48,310 bases of DNA from Planctomycetaceae bacterium (GTDB taxonomy: Bacteria; Planctomycetota; Planctomycetia; Pirellulales; Pirellulaceae), in assembly GCA_005778405.1 (NCBI GenBank), contig SXOA01000169.1, forward strand, positions 1 through 48,310, written 5' to 3'. Shown here piece by piece: positions 1 to 9,266 of this stretch (position 1 is the first letter of the stretch; each line of letters starts with the position of its first letter). The notes beneath the pieces are model-generated. The model searched no databases. It was not told the DNA's origin and worked only from the letters and a program-made list of their open reading frames with translations. The position numbers were made by a program, and so were the translations under genes.

Positions 1-90
1 CCTAAAAAATCGGTGGGATGGGGGTAAGCCTCCCCCACGACAAGCCACAATGGTCGGCGTCCCATCTCTCCCGCCCCTGTGAGACCCGCC

Positions 91-2475
91 ATGACCCGCC
101 GCTATCACTTCTCTGCAGCCCTGCTTCTTTGTGCCTCTTCATGTTTTTCGTGGCTGTCCGCAGCTTCTTTACTGGCGCAGGACAAGCCGGCACCGGTTAC
201 GGAGATCAAAGGGGACGCCCGGACGCCGCTGGTGGGGACGAAGAAGCTGGAGATGGAAGGGGACATCGCGGCTCAGCTCGTGGACGGCGTGGACAAGTTC
301 CTGCTCCGGGAAATCGAGAAGTCGGTGGCAGGGCGGGCCAAATTCTGGAAACGGGACCTCTCCAGCCCCGCAGCCTACAACAAATCCATCGAGCCCAATC
401 GCCAGCGACTGGCCCATATTCTTGGTGTGCGGGACAAGCGGGTTCCTTTCGACGCCCCCGAACTCGTCGGCACCACCAAAAACGCCGCACTCGTCGGCAA
501 AGGAGAGAACTTCGAAATCTACGCCGTCCGCTGGCCGGTAATAGGCGATGTCCATGGTGAAGGGCTAATGCTCGTCCCAATCGATAGGCCGATTCTCGCC
601 AGCGTCGTCGTCTTGCCCGACTGTCAAAGCACGCCAGAACACCTTTGCACTTTCGGGGATCGTCCCGCAACAGATTGGCCGATTGCGAGAAGACTTGTTC
701 ATAGTGGCTGCCGGGTTGTCATTCCGACGCTTATCGATCGCGAAATGAAACGCCGGGCACCTCCCGGACGCCAGGGCGGCGCTAACTTGACCAACAGAGA
801 ATATGTTTATCGAAGCGCGTTTGAATTGGGACGACATCTTATTGGCTATGAAGTTCAAAAGGTACTTGCGTGCGTCGATTGGTTTGAAAAGGAATCCGAT
901 AAGAAAGTCGGCGTTGCAGGGTATGGTGAGGGTGGCTTAATTGCACTGTACGCAGCAGCTTTGGACACTCGTATTGATTCCTGTCTTGCCAGCGGGAGTT
1001 TTGGCGCATCCGGTTCCATTTGGTCCCAGCCGATTGACAGAAATGTGTTTGGTTTACTGAACGAATTTGGTGACGAAGAACTTGCCGCAATGGTAGCACC
1101 TCGTCGCTTAGTTATTGAGGCGATGACGTGCCCTGCAGCAGAATTCCCAAGCGATGGTGGAGCGCCCGCAAAACTCCCTGCACCCTTGGGTAACACGGTA
1201 GCCCAACAATTGAAATCGTCCGAAAAGCTCGTGGGCGATATTGCATCAAAGTCCAAATGCTTTGTTTTCCACGATGAAACTGACCCCAAATCACTTGAAA
1301 GGACTCTGGAGGAATTCGGAGGATCGGCGGTGGCTCGCGATTTTCTTGTTGGTCTCAAAGTCCCGTTTCCGGCAATTTCGCCGAAATTGGAAAACCCGAA
1401 GCAACTTCGGAAGGACTTTGATACAGCCGCTCGTCAAGCCAGACAAATCATGGAGCTTGATCGCCATAGCCAAGAACTATTGAAGGAAAGCGAGTACGTC
1501 CGCGACGGCTACATGAAAAAGCTCTACGACTCTCCCAATCTCGAGGCCTACAACAAAACGGTCGAAGACTACCGGGAGAAATTCGCCACGGAGGTGATTG
1601 GCCGGTTTAATATTCCGCTCCTGGAGCCGGCTCCTCGCAGCCGCAAGGCGTATGAGACGGAGAAATGGACGGGGTATGAGGTGGTGCTGGATGTCTGGCC
1701 GGACGTGATTGCCTATGGGATTTTAATTCTCCCCAAGGATTTGAAGGAGGGAGAGAAGCGGCCGGTGGTAGTTTGCCAGCACGGGCTGGAGGGGCGTCCG
1801 CAGGACACCATCGGCGAGCCCGGCTTTCAATATTACAGTGCCTTCGCCGGCCGGCTGGCGGAGCGGGGGTTCATTACGTTCTCGCCGCAGAACCTGTACA
1901 TCGGCAAGGACCGCTTCCGCACCTTGCAGCGGAAGGCCAACCCGCTGGGGAAAACGCTGTTCTCGGTCATCGTGCCGCAGCACCAGCAAATCTGCAACTG
2001 GCTCGGCACGCTCCCGATGGTGGACAAGGACAGGATCGCCTTCTACGGCCTCAGCTACGGCGGCAAAAGCGCGATGCGGATTCCGCCGCTGGTGAAAAAC
2101 TACTGCCTGAGCATCTGCTCCGCCGACTTCAACGAGTGGGTCAGCAAAAACGCCTCCACCCGCCTGCCGTTTTCCTACGTCTGGACCGGCGAGTACGAAA
2201 TTTTTGAATTCGACCTCGGCAGCACGTTCAACTACGCCGAAATGGCGGCCCTCATCTGCCCCCGTCCCTTTATGGTGGAGCGAGGACACACCGACGGAGT
2301 CTCGGAGGACTGGTGGGTCAGCTACGAGTACGCCAAAGTCTTCTTCAACTACAGCCACCGGCTCAAAATCGGCGACCGCTGCGAGCTGGAGGTGTTTGAC
2401 GGGCCGCACAAAATTAATGGAGTGAAGACGTATGAGTTCCTCCACAAGCATTTGAAGTGGCCGGTGCCGAAGTAG
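91..2475 (+). CDS. Secreted tandem alpha/beta-hydrolase protein (acetyl-xylan-esterase/dienelactone-hydrolase-like), first half degenerate
   Basis: About 794 residues. I chose ATG 91 over the in-frame GTG at 79 because a hydrophobic signal peptide begins there and ends near SLLAQ/DKP. The chain is an internal duplication: SPAAYNKSIE near residue 90 matches NLEAYNKTVE near residue 485, each followed by an alpha/beta-hydrolase core. The second core has the nucleophile elbow GLSYGG (Ser about 655), an acid candidate in GHTDGVSEDWW and a His in FDGPHKING, so it should be an active serine hydrolase. The first core has GYGEGG (about 277-282) where GxSxGG is expected, so its nucleophile is missing and it may be structural or ligand-binding. 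The substrate is unknown; exported enzymes of this class in planctomycetes are usually placed with carbohydrate-ester hydrolysis. Codon and base usage between about 550 and 1500 is more AT-rich than either end. Confidence 0.85.
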   Translation: MTRRYHFSAALLLCASSCFSWLSAASLLAQDKPAPVTEIKGDARTPLVGTKKLEMEGDIAAQLVDGVDKFLLREIEKSVAGRAKFWKRDLSSPAAYNKSIEPNRQRLAHILGVRDKRVPFDAPELVGTTKNAALVGKGENFEIYAVRWPVIGDVHGEGLMLVPIDRPILASVVVLPDCQSTPEHLCTFGDRPATDWPIARRLVHSGCRVVIPTLIDREMKRRAPPGRQGGANLTNREYVYRSAFELGRHLIGYEVQKVLACVDWFEKESDKKVGVAGYGEGGLIALYAAALDTRIDSCLASGSFGASGSIWSQPIDRNVFGLLNEFGDEELAAMVAPRRLVIEAMTCPAAEFPSDGGAPAKLPAPLGNTVAQQLKSSEKLVGDIASKSKCFVFHDETDPKSLERTLEEFGGSAVARDFLVGLKVPFPAISPKLENPKQLRKDFDTAARQARQIMELDRHSQELLKESEYVRDGYMKKLYDSPNLEAYNKTVEDYREKFATEVIGRFNIPLLEPAPRSRKAYETEKWTGYEVVLDVWPDVIAYGILILPKDLKEGEKRPVVVCQHGLEGRPQDTIGEPGFQYYSAFAGRLAERGFITFSPQNLYIGKDRFRTLQRKANPLGKTLFSVIVPQHQQICNWLGTLPMVDKDRIAFYGLSYGGKSAMRIPPLVKNYCLSICSADFNEWVSKNASTRLPFSYVWTGEYEIFEFDLGSTFNYAEMAALICPRPFMVERGHTDGVSEDWWVSYEYAKVFFNYSHRLKIGDRCELEVFDGPHKINGVKTYEFLHKHLKWPVPK

Positions 2476-2477
2476 GA

Positions 2478-2495
2478 TAGGCTTCCAGCCTGTCC
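2478..2495. repeat. Short inverted-repeat unit AGGCT-TCC-AGCCT at a gene end
   Basis: TAGGCTTCCAGCCTGTCC follows the hydrolase stop. A near-identical unit lies at 14348-14365 after glnN. The AGGCT/AGCCT arms can form a small hairpin. A related copy in the other orientation may lie near 25072. This is a dispersed intergenic unit sitting just past stop codons. Confidence 0.6.
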
Positions 2496-2547
2496 AGAAA
2501 GGACCGGTTTGGCAAAATGATGAAGGCAGTTGGGGGCAGGCTAAGCC

Positions 2548-3765
2548 CTACCGCACATCCAAGCAAACAATCTCCTTGTCGTCACGCAGATAAAGCAGTC
2601 CGCCGGAAAGCGACGGGGACTGCCGAGTGGTATCGAGGATTACCTTGCGGCCTAGCTCTTCGTAACGCTTCGAGTTGGCGGCGAGAACGACCAGCTCCCC
2701 TTTCATCGTCGAAAGAAACAGCTTGCCGTCGGCGGCAATCAAGTTTCCTTTGCCGAAGCGGGACTTCTGCCAGACTGGTTTGCCGTCGGCCGCGTTGATG
2801 CAAGCGAGGTGCGTGACCGGGCCGGCGCTGCCGACGTTGTCGAAGCCGAAGAGATGGCCGTCGAACTGAATGGCGGTCTGCCACTCGTTCTTGAAGACTG
2901 ACTTGGTTCCCTGCGACTCCCAGACGACGGCCGGCTCTTTGCCGGAAACGTCGAGCAGCACGCAGCCGTGGTTTTCGCCGCAGGAGATGAAGACGCGGCC
3001 ATCGACGGCGAGCGGCGTGGCGATGTTGCAGTTGAATTCGGTCTCGTAAGGATAACGCCAGAGCAGCTCCCCGGTTCCCGGCGTCAGTCCAATCGCGGAA
3101 GCCCCGGTGAAGACGACAATCTGCTCCCTGCCGCCGACCTTGAGCAGTGCCGGCGACGAATAGCCGGCTGGGTCATCGCCAGCTTTCCAAGAAAGTTTGC
3201 CGCTCTTGGTGTCGTAGGCCGCGACCGCGGCGCCAGGCGCACCTGGCGAGACAATCACCTGGCTGCCGACGACCAGCGGCGAGCAGGACATGCCATAGTC
3301 GGAAGGCATGCCCCCAAAATCCTTGACGGGGTGGTGTTGCCAGAGGATTTTGCCGTCCTTGAGGGACGCGGCGACAAGGATTCCTTCGCCGGTGTAGACA
3401 AACACCTGATCGCCGGACATTGCCGGCGTACCGCGCGGGCCGTTCCCCATCTGGTTCTCGTACTCCGCGGCCAGCGGCGTTTCCCACAAGGTCTTGCCCG
3501 TCTTGGCATCGAGGGCCAGCAGCACCTGTTTGCCATCCTTCTGCAAGAGTGTCAGTGCCTTGCCGCCGCTGACGGCAATGCCCGACATGCCGACGCCTCC
3601 CTTCACCCGCCAGACCTCCTTCGGCCCATCCGCGGGCCACTTCTTCATCAGGCCGGTCTCCGGCGAAATGCCGTTGCGAGCCGGGCCGAGAAACTGCGGC
3701 CAATCGGCAGCGGAACAATTAGCGATGGAGGCGGCGATCAAAAACGAAGCAACGGCGAATTTCAT
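2548..3765 (-). CDS. Secreted PQQ-binding-like beta-propeller protein
   Basis: 405 residues. I chose the ATG at 3765, not the longer upstream frame, because it opens a signal peptide (MKFAVASFLIAASIANCSA) and is preceded by AAGGA about 7 bases upstream. The mature N-terminus carries DWPQFLGPARNG, the signature of planctomycete outer-membrane-assembly (BamB-like)/PQQ-like propellers. Repeated blade motifs of the form A.D.KTGK.LW occur along the chain (LDAKTGKTLWE, YDTKSGKLSWK, INAADGKPVWQ). These proteins are exported; the family is very abundant in planctomycetes and individual functions are mostly unknown. A quinone cofactor cannot be inferred from sequence alone. The gene converges on the hydrolase gene and is the last of a minus-strand run. 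Confidence 0.9.
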   Translation of the reverse strand: MKFAVASFLIAASIANCSAADWPQFLGPARNGISPETGLMKKWPADGPKEVWRVKGGVGMSGIAVSGGKALTLLQKDGKQVLLALDAKTGKTLWETPLAAEYENQMGNGPRGTPAMSGDQVFVYTGEGILVAASLKDGKILWQHHPVKDFGGMPSDYGMSCSPLVVGSQVIVSPGAPGAAVAAYDTKSGKLSWKAGDDPAGYSSPALLKVGGREQIVVFTGASAIGLTPGTGELLWRYPYETEFNCNIATPLAVDGRVFISCGENHGCVLLDVSGKEPAVVWESQGTKSVFKNEWQTAIQFDGHLFGFDNVGSAGPVTHLACINAADGKPVWQKSRFGKGNLIAADGKLFLSTMKGELVVLAANSKRYEELGRKVILDTTRQSPSLSGGLLYLRDDKEIVCLDVR

Positions 3766-3878
3766 CGAGAGTTCCTTGGTATGTAACCTGTGTACTCTAC
3801 TGTCGTTGTCTGAATCGTAATCGTTTGACAACAGCGAATGGGTAAAGAGAGTGTAACGACACGGATGGACGAGAAGAA

Positions 3879-4358
3879 TCAAACGATCGACCAAATCCCC
3901 GGTTTCCGGCGCATTACCGCGTAAAACTCCTCACTGGGTTCTCGAAGTACAGGTGCTGCGAAGAGATTGAGATCGTGGATCAAAGCAGCGACGCGGTCTC
4001 CACCGTCACGTGCGATAATTGCATCGCGAATATCGTGGCATGCGATCAGATGGCAGTCTTCTGAATGTCCGAGTGCTTTCATAAAGGCACCGTGCCCAAG
4101 GATGCACGACTCTTTTTCCTGATGAAAGGCGAATTCCTTGATGAAAGAGTGCTCGTAGAAGAGATTGTCGATCGTTTCGCGGCAGGATAGGCCAATCCGG
4201 GTCATTCCGCGGCAATAATGCCCCGAGGCATAATAGCCGCAGTGTGAATACCGAACATCGTCTGCCGTAAAGACGAATCCCCAAGGACTCAGCACAGCAT
4301 CAATTCTGGTAACGGCGGCGGCCAGCGAATCGGCGACGTTCTTTTCATTGGCAATCAT
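3879..4358 (-). CDS. Hypothetical protein, about 159 residues
   Basis: I do not recognise the family. The ATG at 4358 has GGAAAG five bases upstream; an in-frame GTG at 4370 is an alternative that adds four residues. It begins only about 24 bases after the stop of the C25-type peptidase on the same strand and is probably co-transcribed. The protein has no signal peptide or membrane segment. It is rich in His, Cys and acidic residues (HCGYYASGHYCRG near 45-57, HSEDCHLIACHD near 105), which might bind metal, but this is only a suggestion. Confidence 0.7.
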   Translation of the reverse strand: MIANEKNVADSLAAAVTRIDAVLSPWGFVFTADDVRYSHCGYYASGHYCRGMTRIGLSCRETIDNLFYEHSFIKEFAFHQEKESCILGHGAFMKALGHSEDCHLIACHDIRDAIIARDGGDRVAALIHDLNLFAAPVLREPSEEFYAVMRRKPGIWSIV

Positions 4359-4382
4359 TTCGCTTTCCACGGTGCCACAATC

Positions 4383-6026
4383 TCACCGCCCTGCTGGTTC
4401 CGCCCGGTTTGCCGACTCTTCCACCCTTTTCGTCGGCCGCAGGACGACATTGACGATGCCGACCGCGTGCCTCTGCGGACCTTCGACAAAGACGCGGACA
4501 TGGGCGGGGCCGCGAGCTTCTGCGGGAATGTCCAATTGCTCGGTGAGCTTCGCGAGTCCACCACCGGCAGGCTGCAACTCCACCACCTTGCGGGCCCAGA
4601 TCTGGTCGTTGGCCTGCTCATAGGTCGTTTGCCAGGTGGCGAGGCGGGCGTTGGACGGGTCGAAGTGGTCGCGAGAGGAGGGGTTTAGTTTGGAAATGTC
4701 CCGCCGCGACAGGAGTTCGATGGTGACGCGCCCGGCGATGGGTGAGTCGGCAGTCAATTCCAAGGATTTGCCGGGCACCGGCTCCCCTTGCAACTCCAGT
4801 TTCACTTCCTGGGGATAGGCGAGCGTGAGGTTGGGATCGCCCATCAAGTTGAAGAGGTGCAGGTGCTCCTGCCGTTCCTGGGCCAGCGTGGCCGGCGCGG
4901 GACTGAGCAGGCTGGCCAAGGTGTTGAGTAGCACGCGGTTGGGCCGCTCGTGGGCGTTTTTCTCGTCGATGGACATGACCATGCGGCGCTTCGTTCGGAG
5001 GATGGCTTCGCCGAGCGTGGCCGGCTTGTTCTTAAAATACTCATCGAGCATCTCCGAGCTCATCACGGCCATCCCGTAAGGCATGGTCACCCGCGAGCCG
5101 CCGTAAATGGCGACTGGACCGCCAGGGCTACGAAGCATCTCTTCCGCCAGGCAGTCCGTCCCCCGGTCGTAGGCGGCGGTGTAACAGGCAAGCATGATGG
5201 CGATCGGGCTGCCGTTTTCTGATTGCAGTTTGCCACAGTCGTCGCAACCAAAGATGTGAAACCGCGAACCGGGGACCTGCACGTTGTCGAGACCGGTGGG
5301 ATGACCGTGGCCGATGTAGACCCAGAACAGGCAGCCTTCGTTGTGCCGAGCGACGGCTGTTTCGTGGAAGCGGCGAGGATCGGGGCAGTAGGCGCTCCGC
5401 CAACTCCCGAACGTCATGTTGGTTTGATAGGCCGCGGGAATGCCGTCGGTGAGCAGCTTCTTGGTCGAGGTTTCGATGACCCCGTCGAGCAAACCCCCAA
5501 AGCCGCCAACACCCGCCACGAAGTTCACCCGCTGACGCCAGAGGCCGTGGCTTTGCGTCGTTTCATAGGCCAGGATTTTGTCGACAATGCGAGTCAGTTC
5601 TTTGCTGTTATCTGCCGGCAAGCGACCGATGGCGAGGTCTGGAACTTCATCGTCGTCCAAGTCGGCATACCAGTTGTCCGTGCCGATTTCCGGCTCCGAG
5701 CCGAATTTGACATTGATCTTGGCCGCCGCGCGGTAAGCCGGCACGCAGCGAGCGCGGATGCCTGCATCGGTATCCGCCTTCGGCTCGGCGTCGCCGACCA
5801 ACAGAATGGACTTCAGCTTGCCACTCTTGGCACTGCCGCGAATGGCGTTGCGGATTTCATCCTTGGACCAGATGTTCGGCACGTAGAGAAACCGATGTCC
5901 CTGGGCATGGCGATGGGCCAGCAGCGGATTGAGTGCAGCCACGAATTCCTTCGGACAGACTACAACAGTATCCGCCGGCTCTGCGTCGGCGGCAAAGAGA
6001 CTCAGGAGAAGAATCGCGGTAGACAC
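4383..6026 (-). CDS. Exported gingipain-like (family C25) cysteine peptidase
   Basis: 547 residues with a GTG start; no ATG lies upstream before an in-frame stop, and the N-terminus is a short signal peptide ending near AADAEPAD. The caspase-like fold of family C25 is indicated by VYIGHGHPTG (catalytic His about 240) followed by IAIMLACYTAAYD (catalytic Cys about 281), with the LVGDAEP, DNWYADLDDDEVPDLAIGRLP and LMGDPNLTL blocks typical of this family. The C-terminal 130 residues form a beta-rich region. It probably hydrolyses proteins outside the cytoplasm. It lacks the C-terminal secretion domain of Porphyromonas gingipains, so export is presumably by the signal peptide alone. The following hypothetical gene lies about 24 bases downstream. 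Confidence 0.85.
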   Translation of the reverse strand: MSTAILLLSLFAADAEPADTVVVCPKEFVAALNPLLAHRHAQGHRFLYVPNIWSKDEIRNAIRGSAKSGKLKSILLVGDAEPKADTDAGIRARCVPAYRAAAKINVKFGSEPEIGTDNWYADLDDDEVPDLAIGRLPADNSKELTRIVDKILAYETTQSHGLWRQRVNFVAGVGGFGGLLDGVIETSTKKLLTDGIPAAYQTNMTFGSWRSAYCPDPRRFHETAVARHNEGCLFWVYIGHGHPTGLDNVQVPGSRFHIFGCDDCGKLQSENGSPIAIMLACYTAAYDRGTDCLAEEMLRSPGGPVAIYGGSRVTMPYGMAVMSSEMLDEYFKNKPATLGEAILRTKRRMVMSIDEKNAHERPNRVLLNTLASLLSPAPATLAQERQEHLHLFNLMGDPNLTLAYPQEVKLELQGEPVPGKSLELTADSPIAGRVTIELLSRRDISKLNPSSRDHFDPSNARLATWQTTYEQANDQIWARKVVELQPAGGGLAKLTEQLDIPAEARGPAHVRVFVEGPQRHAVGIVNVVLRPTKRVEESANRAEPAGR

Positions 6027-6273
6027 AAGCAGGCCTCACATTCGCTAGCAACGAATTATAGCGGGTGCGGAGTGTACCTGCGATGAATTGCCCCTGGCAA
6101 TGCGAAAATGCGGCTAATTTTCGCTCCAAAGGCTAACCCTCGATCTCGTACCAGTAGGTTTTCTCGCGTAGCAGTCGGTACGAAGGATCACCAGCTTTTT
6201 GGGGCTGAAACGGTGAGTTTGTCGGCAACAGAAAGAGCCCTTGCTCGATTACGAAAAACGATCGAAGGACTAC

Positions 6274-6528
6274 TTAGACCCCGACTTTCGTTACCCGGAC
6301 CGAATTCGGAGAGAGCTTCTGGATCACAGTTGGCCAAAACGCCTCATCCACGGAACCATGATGTTTACCCAATTGATCTACAGCAGTGCGCAGTTGAGCG
6401 GCGGTGGCAGTATCAACACTTGGGATGCCAGACCTCAGGCCGCAAGTTGCTACGACCGCTATCACCGTTACGATGAAGTTTGCAGAGAAGCCTAACGAAA
6501 GCCGACGACTTTTACGTGTGGGGTCCAT
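6274..6528 (-). CDS. Small single-pass membrane or exported protein, 84 residues
   Basis: ATG at 6528 is preceded by GGAG with seven bases between, and lies 14 bases after the stop of the 158-residue gene, so translation as part of the same transcript is plausible. The N-terminus is basic (RKSRR) and is followed by one hydrophobic stretch (SANFIVTVIAVVATCGL). The C-terminal half (QLRTAVDQLG...FWPTVIQKLSPNSVRV) resembles the tail of small planctomycete proteins but I cannot name it. A plus-strand frame over the same DNA (6241-6495) has no ribosome-binding site and is probably a shadow. No other gene is seen from 6027 to 6273. Confidence 0.5.
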   Translation of the reverse strand: MDPTRKSRRLSLGFSANFIVTVIAVVATCGLRSGIPSVDTATAAQLRTAVDQLGKHHGSVDEAFWPTVIQKLSPNSVRVTKVGV

Positions 6529-6542
6529 GCGGCGACTCCACT

Positions 6543-7019
6543 TTACAGATACATCCCCACGTACCCGCCCTTCTGTTCCGTCTCGGCTTGCAGGCGGGCG
6601 ATGCGGTCTTTGGCGGCTTGCAGGTTGCCGGCGGCGATATAGCGGTCGAACTCGATGGCGACGGCGTGGGAGACGCTTTGCTCAAACCATTTCACGATGG
6701 GGGCGGTGAGCCAGTCGCAGGTTTCCCGGACGAGCTCCACCGTCAGGTCGCAGCGCTCAGTCTTGAGATCGGCGGGGTCGGTCAGCACGGTCCCTTCGAA
6801 GCGGAACTGAATCATCCCGAGCTCACTATGGTTGGTCAGGTGGAAGGTGCACTCCGCGCTATAGAGATAGTACGTGTTGTGCGAGCCATGCTTGTCGATG
6901 GCCCCCTTCACCGCCTCGCACCGCTGCCGGTATTTGGGGGAAGCATCGATGGGAATATCCAGCCGACCCACGGTTCGGAGGGGCAGACAATCGAAGCTGA
7001 TCTCGACCCAGCGGTTCAT
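6543..7019 (-). CDS. Conserved hypothetical protein, 158 residues
   Basis: No known domain recognised. The protein has no signal peptide. It looks like a compact beta-rich domain (residues 1-105) followed by a helical tail rich in Ala and Gln (NLQAAKDRIARLQAETEQK) that may be a short coiled coil. It lies 130 bases downstream of the 619-residue exported protein on the same strand and directly upstream of the small membrane peptide. Codon use matches the neighbours, so the gene is probably real, but its function is unknown. Confidence 0.8.
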   Translation of the reverse strand: MNRWVEISFDCLPLRTVGRLDIPIDASPKYRQRCEAVKGAIDKHGSHNTYYLYSAECTFHLTNHSELGMIQFRFEGTVLTDPADLKTERCDLTVELVRETCDWLTAPIVKWFEQSVSHAVAIEFDRYIAAGNLQAAKDRIARLQAETEQKGGYVGMYL

Positions 7020-7062
7020 TGGGGGCGGGGCTGGGGGCTAGGGATTAGGGGCTGGGGAAGAG
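7020..7062. repeat. G-rich low-complexity tract (GGGGCTAGGGATTAGGGGC type)
   Basis: The plus strand between two minus-strand genes carries repeated GGGGCT/GGGATTA/GGGGCT units, ending at GGGGACAG. On the plus strand it could form a G-quadruplex. It contains no gene and is typical of short intergenic repeats. Confidence 0.5.
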
Positions 7063-7149
7063 GGGACAGAATCTACAACGGGATTCACCCCCCAGATCTT
7101 AGCACGACTCGCGCCGTCCTTGAACCGCTGATACCATTCACTCGCCGCA

Positions 7150-9009
7150 CTACTTCGCGTCCACCACCGCTACTCCCGGCGTCGCCGGCGGGATGAGGTT
7201 CCAGCCGAGGACGGCCCAGCCTTTTCCCGTGCTGATCTCCTGAATCTGTAGTTTGCCGGCTTTGGCGAGCTGACCACGAAGGGTCACCCCTTCGCCGACG
7301 ATCTCGGCCTTGAAGAGGGCCTCGAATTTTCTGGTTAGGAAGGTTTTGAAGGCAATCTGCGGAGCGCCGAGGCGCTCGCGGTTCAGGAACTTGACCGCGA
7401 CGTCTCCCTGGCGAGTTAGCTTGGAGCCTTTGTCCGTCTTCTCGATCTTGTAGAGGGCTGAGATTTCGATCGGCTCGTTGATCCCTTGTTCGCCACGGGT
7501 GAACTTGCGGCCACGGATGGCTAGCGAGAGGGTCCCTTCGCCGAAGACCGCCCGGACGGGAACTTCATTGGTGAACGTGATCGACCAGGGGTCTTTGTCT
7601 GGCGTGATTTTCAGCTCTTCGGGAACTTCCGCCGCCAGATCGTCGCGGATGATTTTCTCCAGCCGCTCGTCAGTCAGCGTGACACCGCCGAGGATGGTCT
7701 CACCGTAATTGACGACGCCCGATTCGTGGGCCTGCAGCGTCAAGTCATAAGCCGCTTTTGGTGCCGGTGGATCGCTGGGGGCTCCGAGTTGAATCGGGCT
7801 CTGTTGCAGCGAAATCACCTGGATTTTGTCCGACTGGCTGCAGAAGCGAAGCTGCCGCGGCAGGCCGTCGCGGCGGGCGAGCGGAGTGCGGATTTTTTCC
7901 TGATAGTCGCGGTTGGCGTTGGCAACCAAAGTCGCCGCCTGAGCGTCCATCTGCCCCTGCACTCGCACGGCGGCATGATCGGAGGCAATGACTTCGGCCT
8001 TCCCCTGTTGCTGACCGGCTTTCTTCCAAGCTACCTTTTCAATCAGCCCGCATTTGGCGGCAATGGAATAGATGTTGCTGTTTGTGTCGCAGCTCGCCGC
8101 GGCGGGGGAGTCCGAGAGTCCCTGCTCCTTGACATACAGGCTCTTGCGGCCGCTGATGCTGGTGGCACCAGTGGAGTAAATCGTCACCGGTCCGTTGTAG
8201 CCGATGTTGTTTGACATGGCCTGGCCGGTGAGATAAATGTCGAACTGGGCCTGTTGTTCGCTCGGCTGCAATTCCACGCGGGTCCGGCCGGTCATGTGGG
8301 CCGTGCCGAAGAGGCGGGTGCCCAGGATGTTGTCGTTCACGTCCTGCGTCTGGTCGATGTTATCTTCGATGGCGGCGGCCAGAAAATGTTGCGAAACGCT
8401 GCCGTAGATGTTGGGTTTGCCATACTTCTGCTGGACGGCATCGACCAGTTGCGGGGCTTGACGACCGCGCCTGAGCCAGCCGAGCGCCCGATTGATGGCG
8501 AGTGCGTCATCGCCACTACTAGTCTTGTCATACGCTTCGAGGCGCGTGGCCAGTTCCGTTACCTGCGTACCGTATGTCTCCTGTAGCTTCGCATCGGCAG
8601 CCGCGGTAGCCAGATCGAGGTAGTTTCGCAAAGCGCGGCGGACGCGGCTGAATCGCGGAGTTTCCAGGCCCGCGGTGTTGGACGCGAATTTGTCGAGCAC
8701 GGCTTCGGCGGTTTTGGTATCCGGCCCTTCGGCCCGCAACTGCGTTTGCAAATCATCCCAGCGAAGGAACTTCCGCCAGCCGGCGTCGTAATCGGGCAGG
8801 CTGCGTTTCAGCAACGCGTCCAAATCGGCGGTCGCGGCCTGCAATTCGGCTTTGGCCGTTGCCACGTCTTGAGCCGCAATGGGGGCAAAGTTCTTGCCCG
8901 CATCCTTGGCCGCCTGAATGACATCGGACTGGCAGAAGGCGAGGCTGTTCGGAAGGCTCATCGCCGCCACGAGTCCCGCGCACAGAAAATGATGGGGGTT
9001 CCGCTTCAT
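7150..9009 (-). CDS. Large exported protein of unknown function
   Basis: 619 residues with a signal peptide (MKRNPHHFLCAGLVAAMSLP..., cleavage near AFCQ/SDV). The first 220 residues are helical, with Ala-rich segments, then come beta-rich domains (GTRLFGTAHMTGRTRVEL, VTIYSTGATSISGRKSLYV). The last 100 residues (EPIEISALYKIEKTDKGSKL...KFLTRKFEALFKAEI) look like a separate beta domain. I recognise the pattern as one found in planctomycetes but know no function. The C-terminus reads GWNLIPPATPG. It is transcribed divergently from the thioredoxin/CAP gene with about 257 bases between starts. Confidence 0.85.
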   Translation of the reverse strand: MKRNPHHFLCAGLVAAMSLPNSLAFCQSDVIQAAKDAGKNFAPIAAQDVATAKAELQAATADLDALLKRSLPDYDAGWRKFLRWDDLQTQLRAEGPDTKTAEAVLDKFASNTAGLETPRFSRVRRALRNYLDLATAAADAKLQETYGTQVTELATRLEAYDKTSSGDDALAINRALGWLRRGRQAPQLVDAVQQKYGKPNIYGSVSQHFLAAAIEDNIDQTQDVNDNILGTRLFGTAHMTGRTRVELQPSEQQAQFDIYLTGQAMSNNIGYNGPVTIYSTGATSISGRKSLYVKEQGLSDSPAAASCDTNSNIYSIAAKCGLIEKVAWKKAGQQQGKAEVIASDHAAVRVQGQMDAQAATLVANANRDYQEKIRTPLARRDGLPRQLRFCSQSDKIQVISLQQSPIQLGAPSDPPAPKAAYDLTLQAHESGVVNYGETILGGVTLTDERLEKIIRDDLAAEVPEELKITPDKDPWSITFTNEVPVRAVFGEGTLSLAIRGRKFTRGEQGINEPIEISALYKIEKTDKGSKLTRQGDVAVKFLNRERLGAPQIAFKTFLTRKFEALFKAEIVGEGVTLRGQLAKAGKLQIQEISTGKGWAVLGWNLIPPATPGVAVVDAK

Positions 9010-9266
9010 CGACCTGCTCCTAGCGTTTGAGTTTTCCGCTCCTGCAAGCTCTGGCGTGGCCAGAACTTAGGTCAAATGTGGGGGACAATAATCCTGAACA
9101 AGGATAGACGAGATTTGAGTTCTCAATCCCCTACTCACCCCATCTTGTGCCGAATCGCTGATTTATGCAAGCCGAACATTTCCCTTTATCGGGCTACTTG
9201 ACGGTCTCCGTAAAGCTAGCCTATTGTGACGCCCCCGCCGGCTTGGGAATCTTGTGGAAGGTCAAC

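Noticed and set aside
6241..6495. Plus-strand 84-residue frame with a TTG start
   Set aside because: No ribosome-binding site; overlaps a better-supported minus-strand frame with a membrane segment and good spacing.
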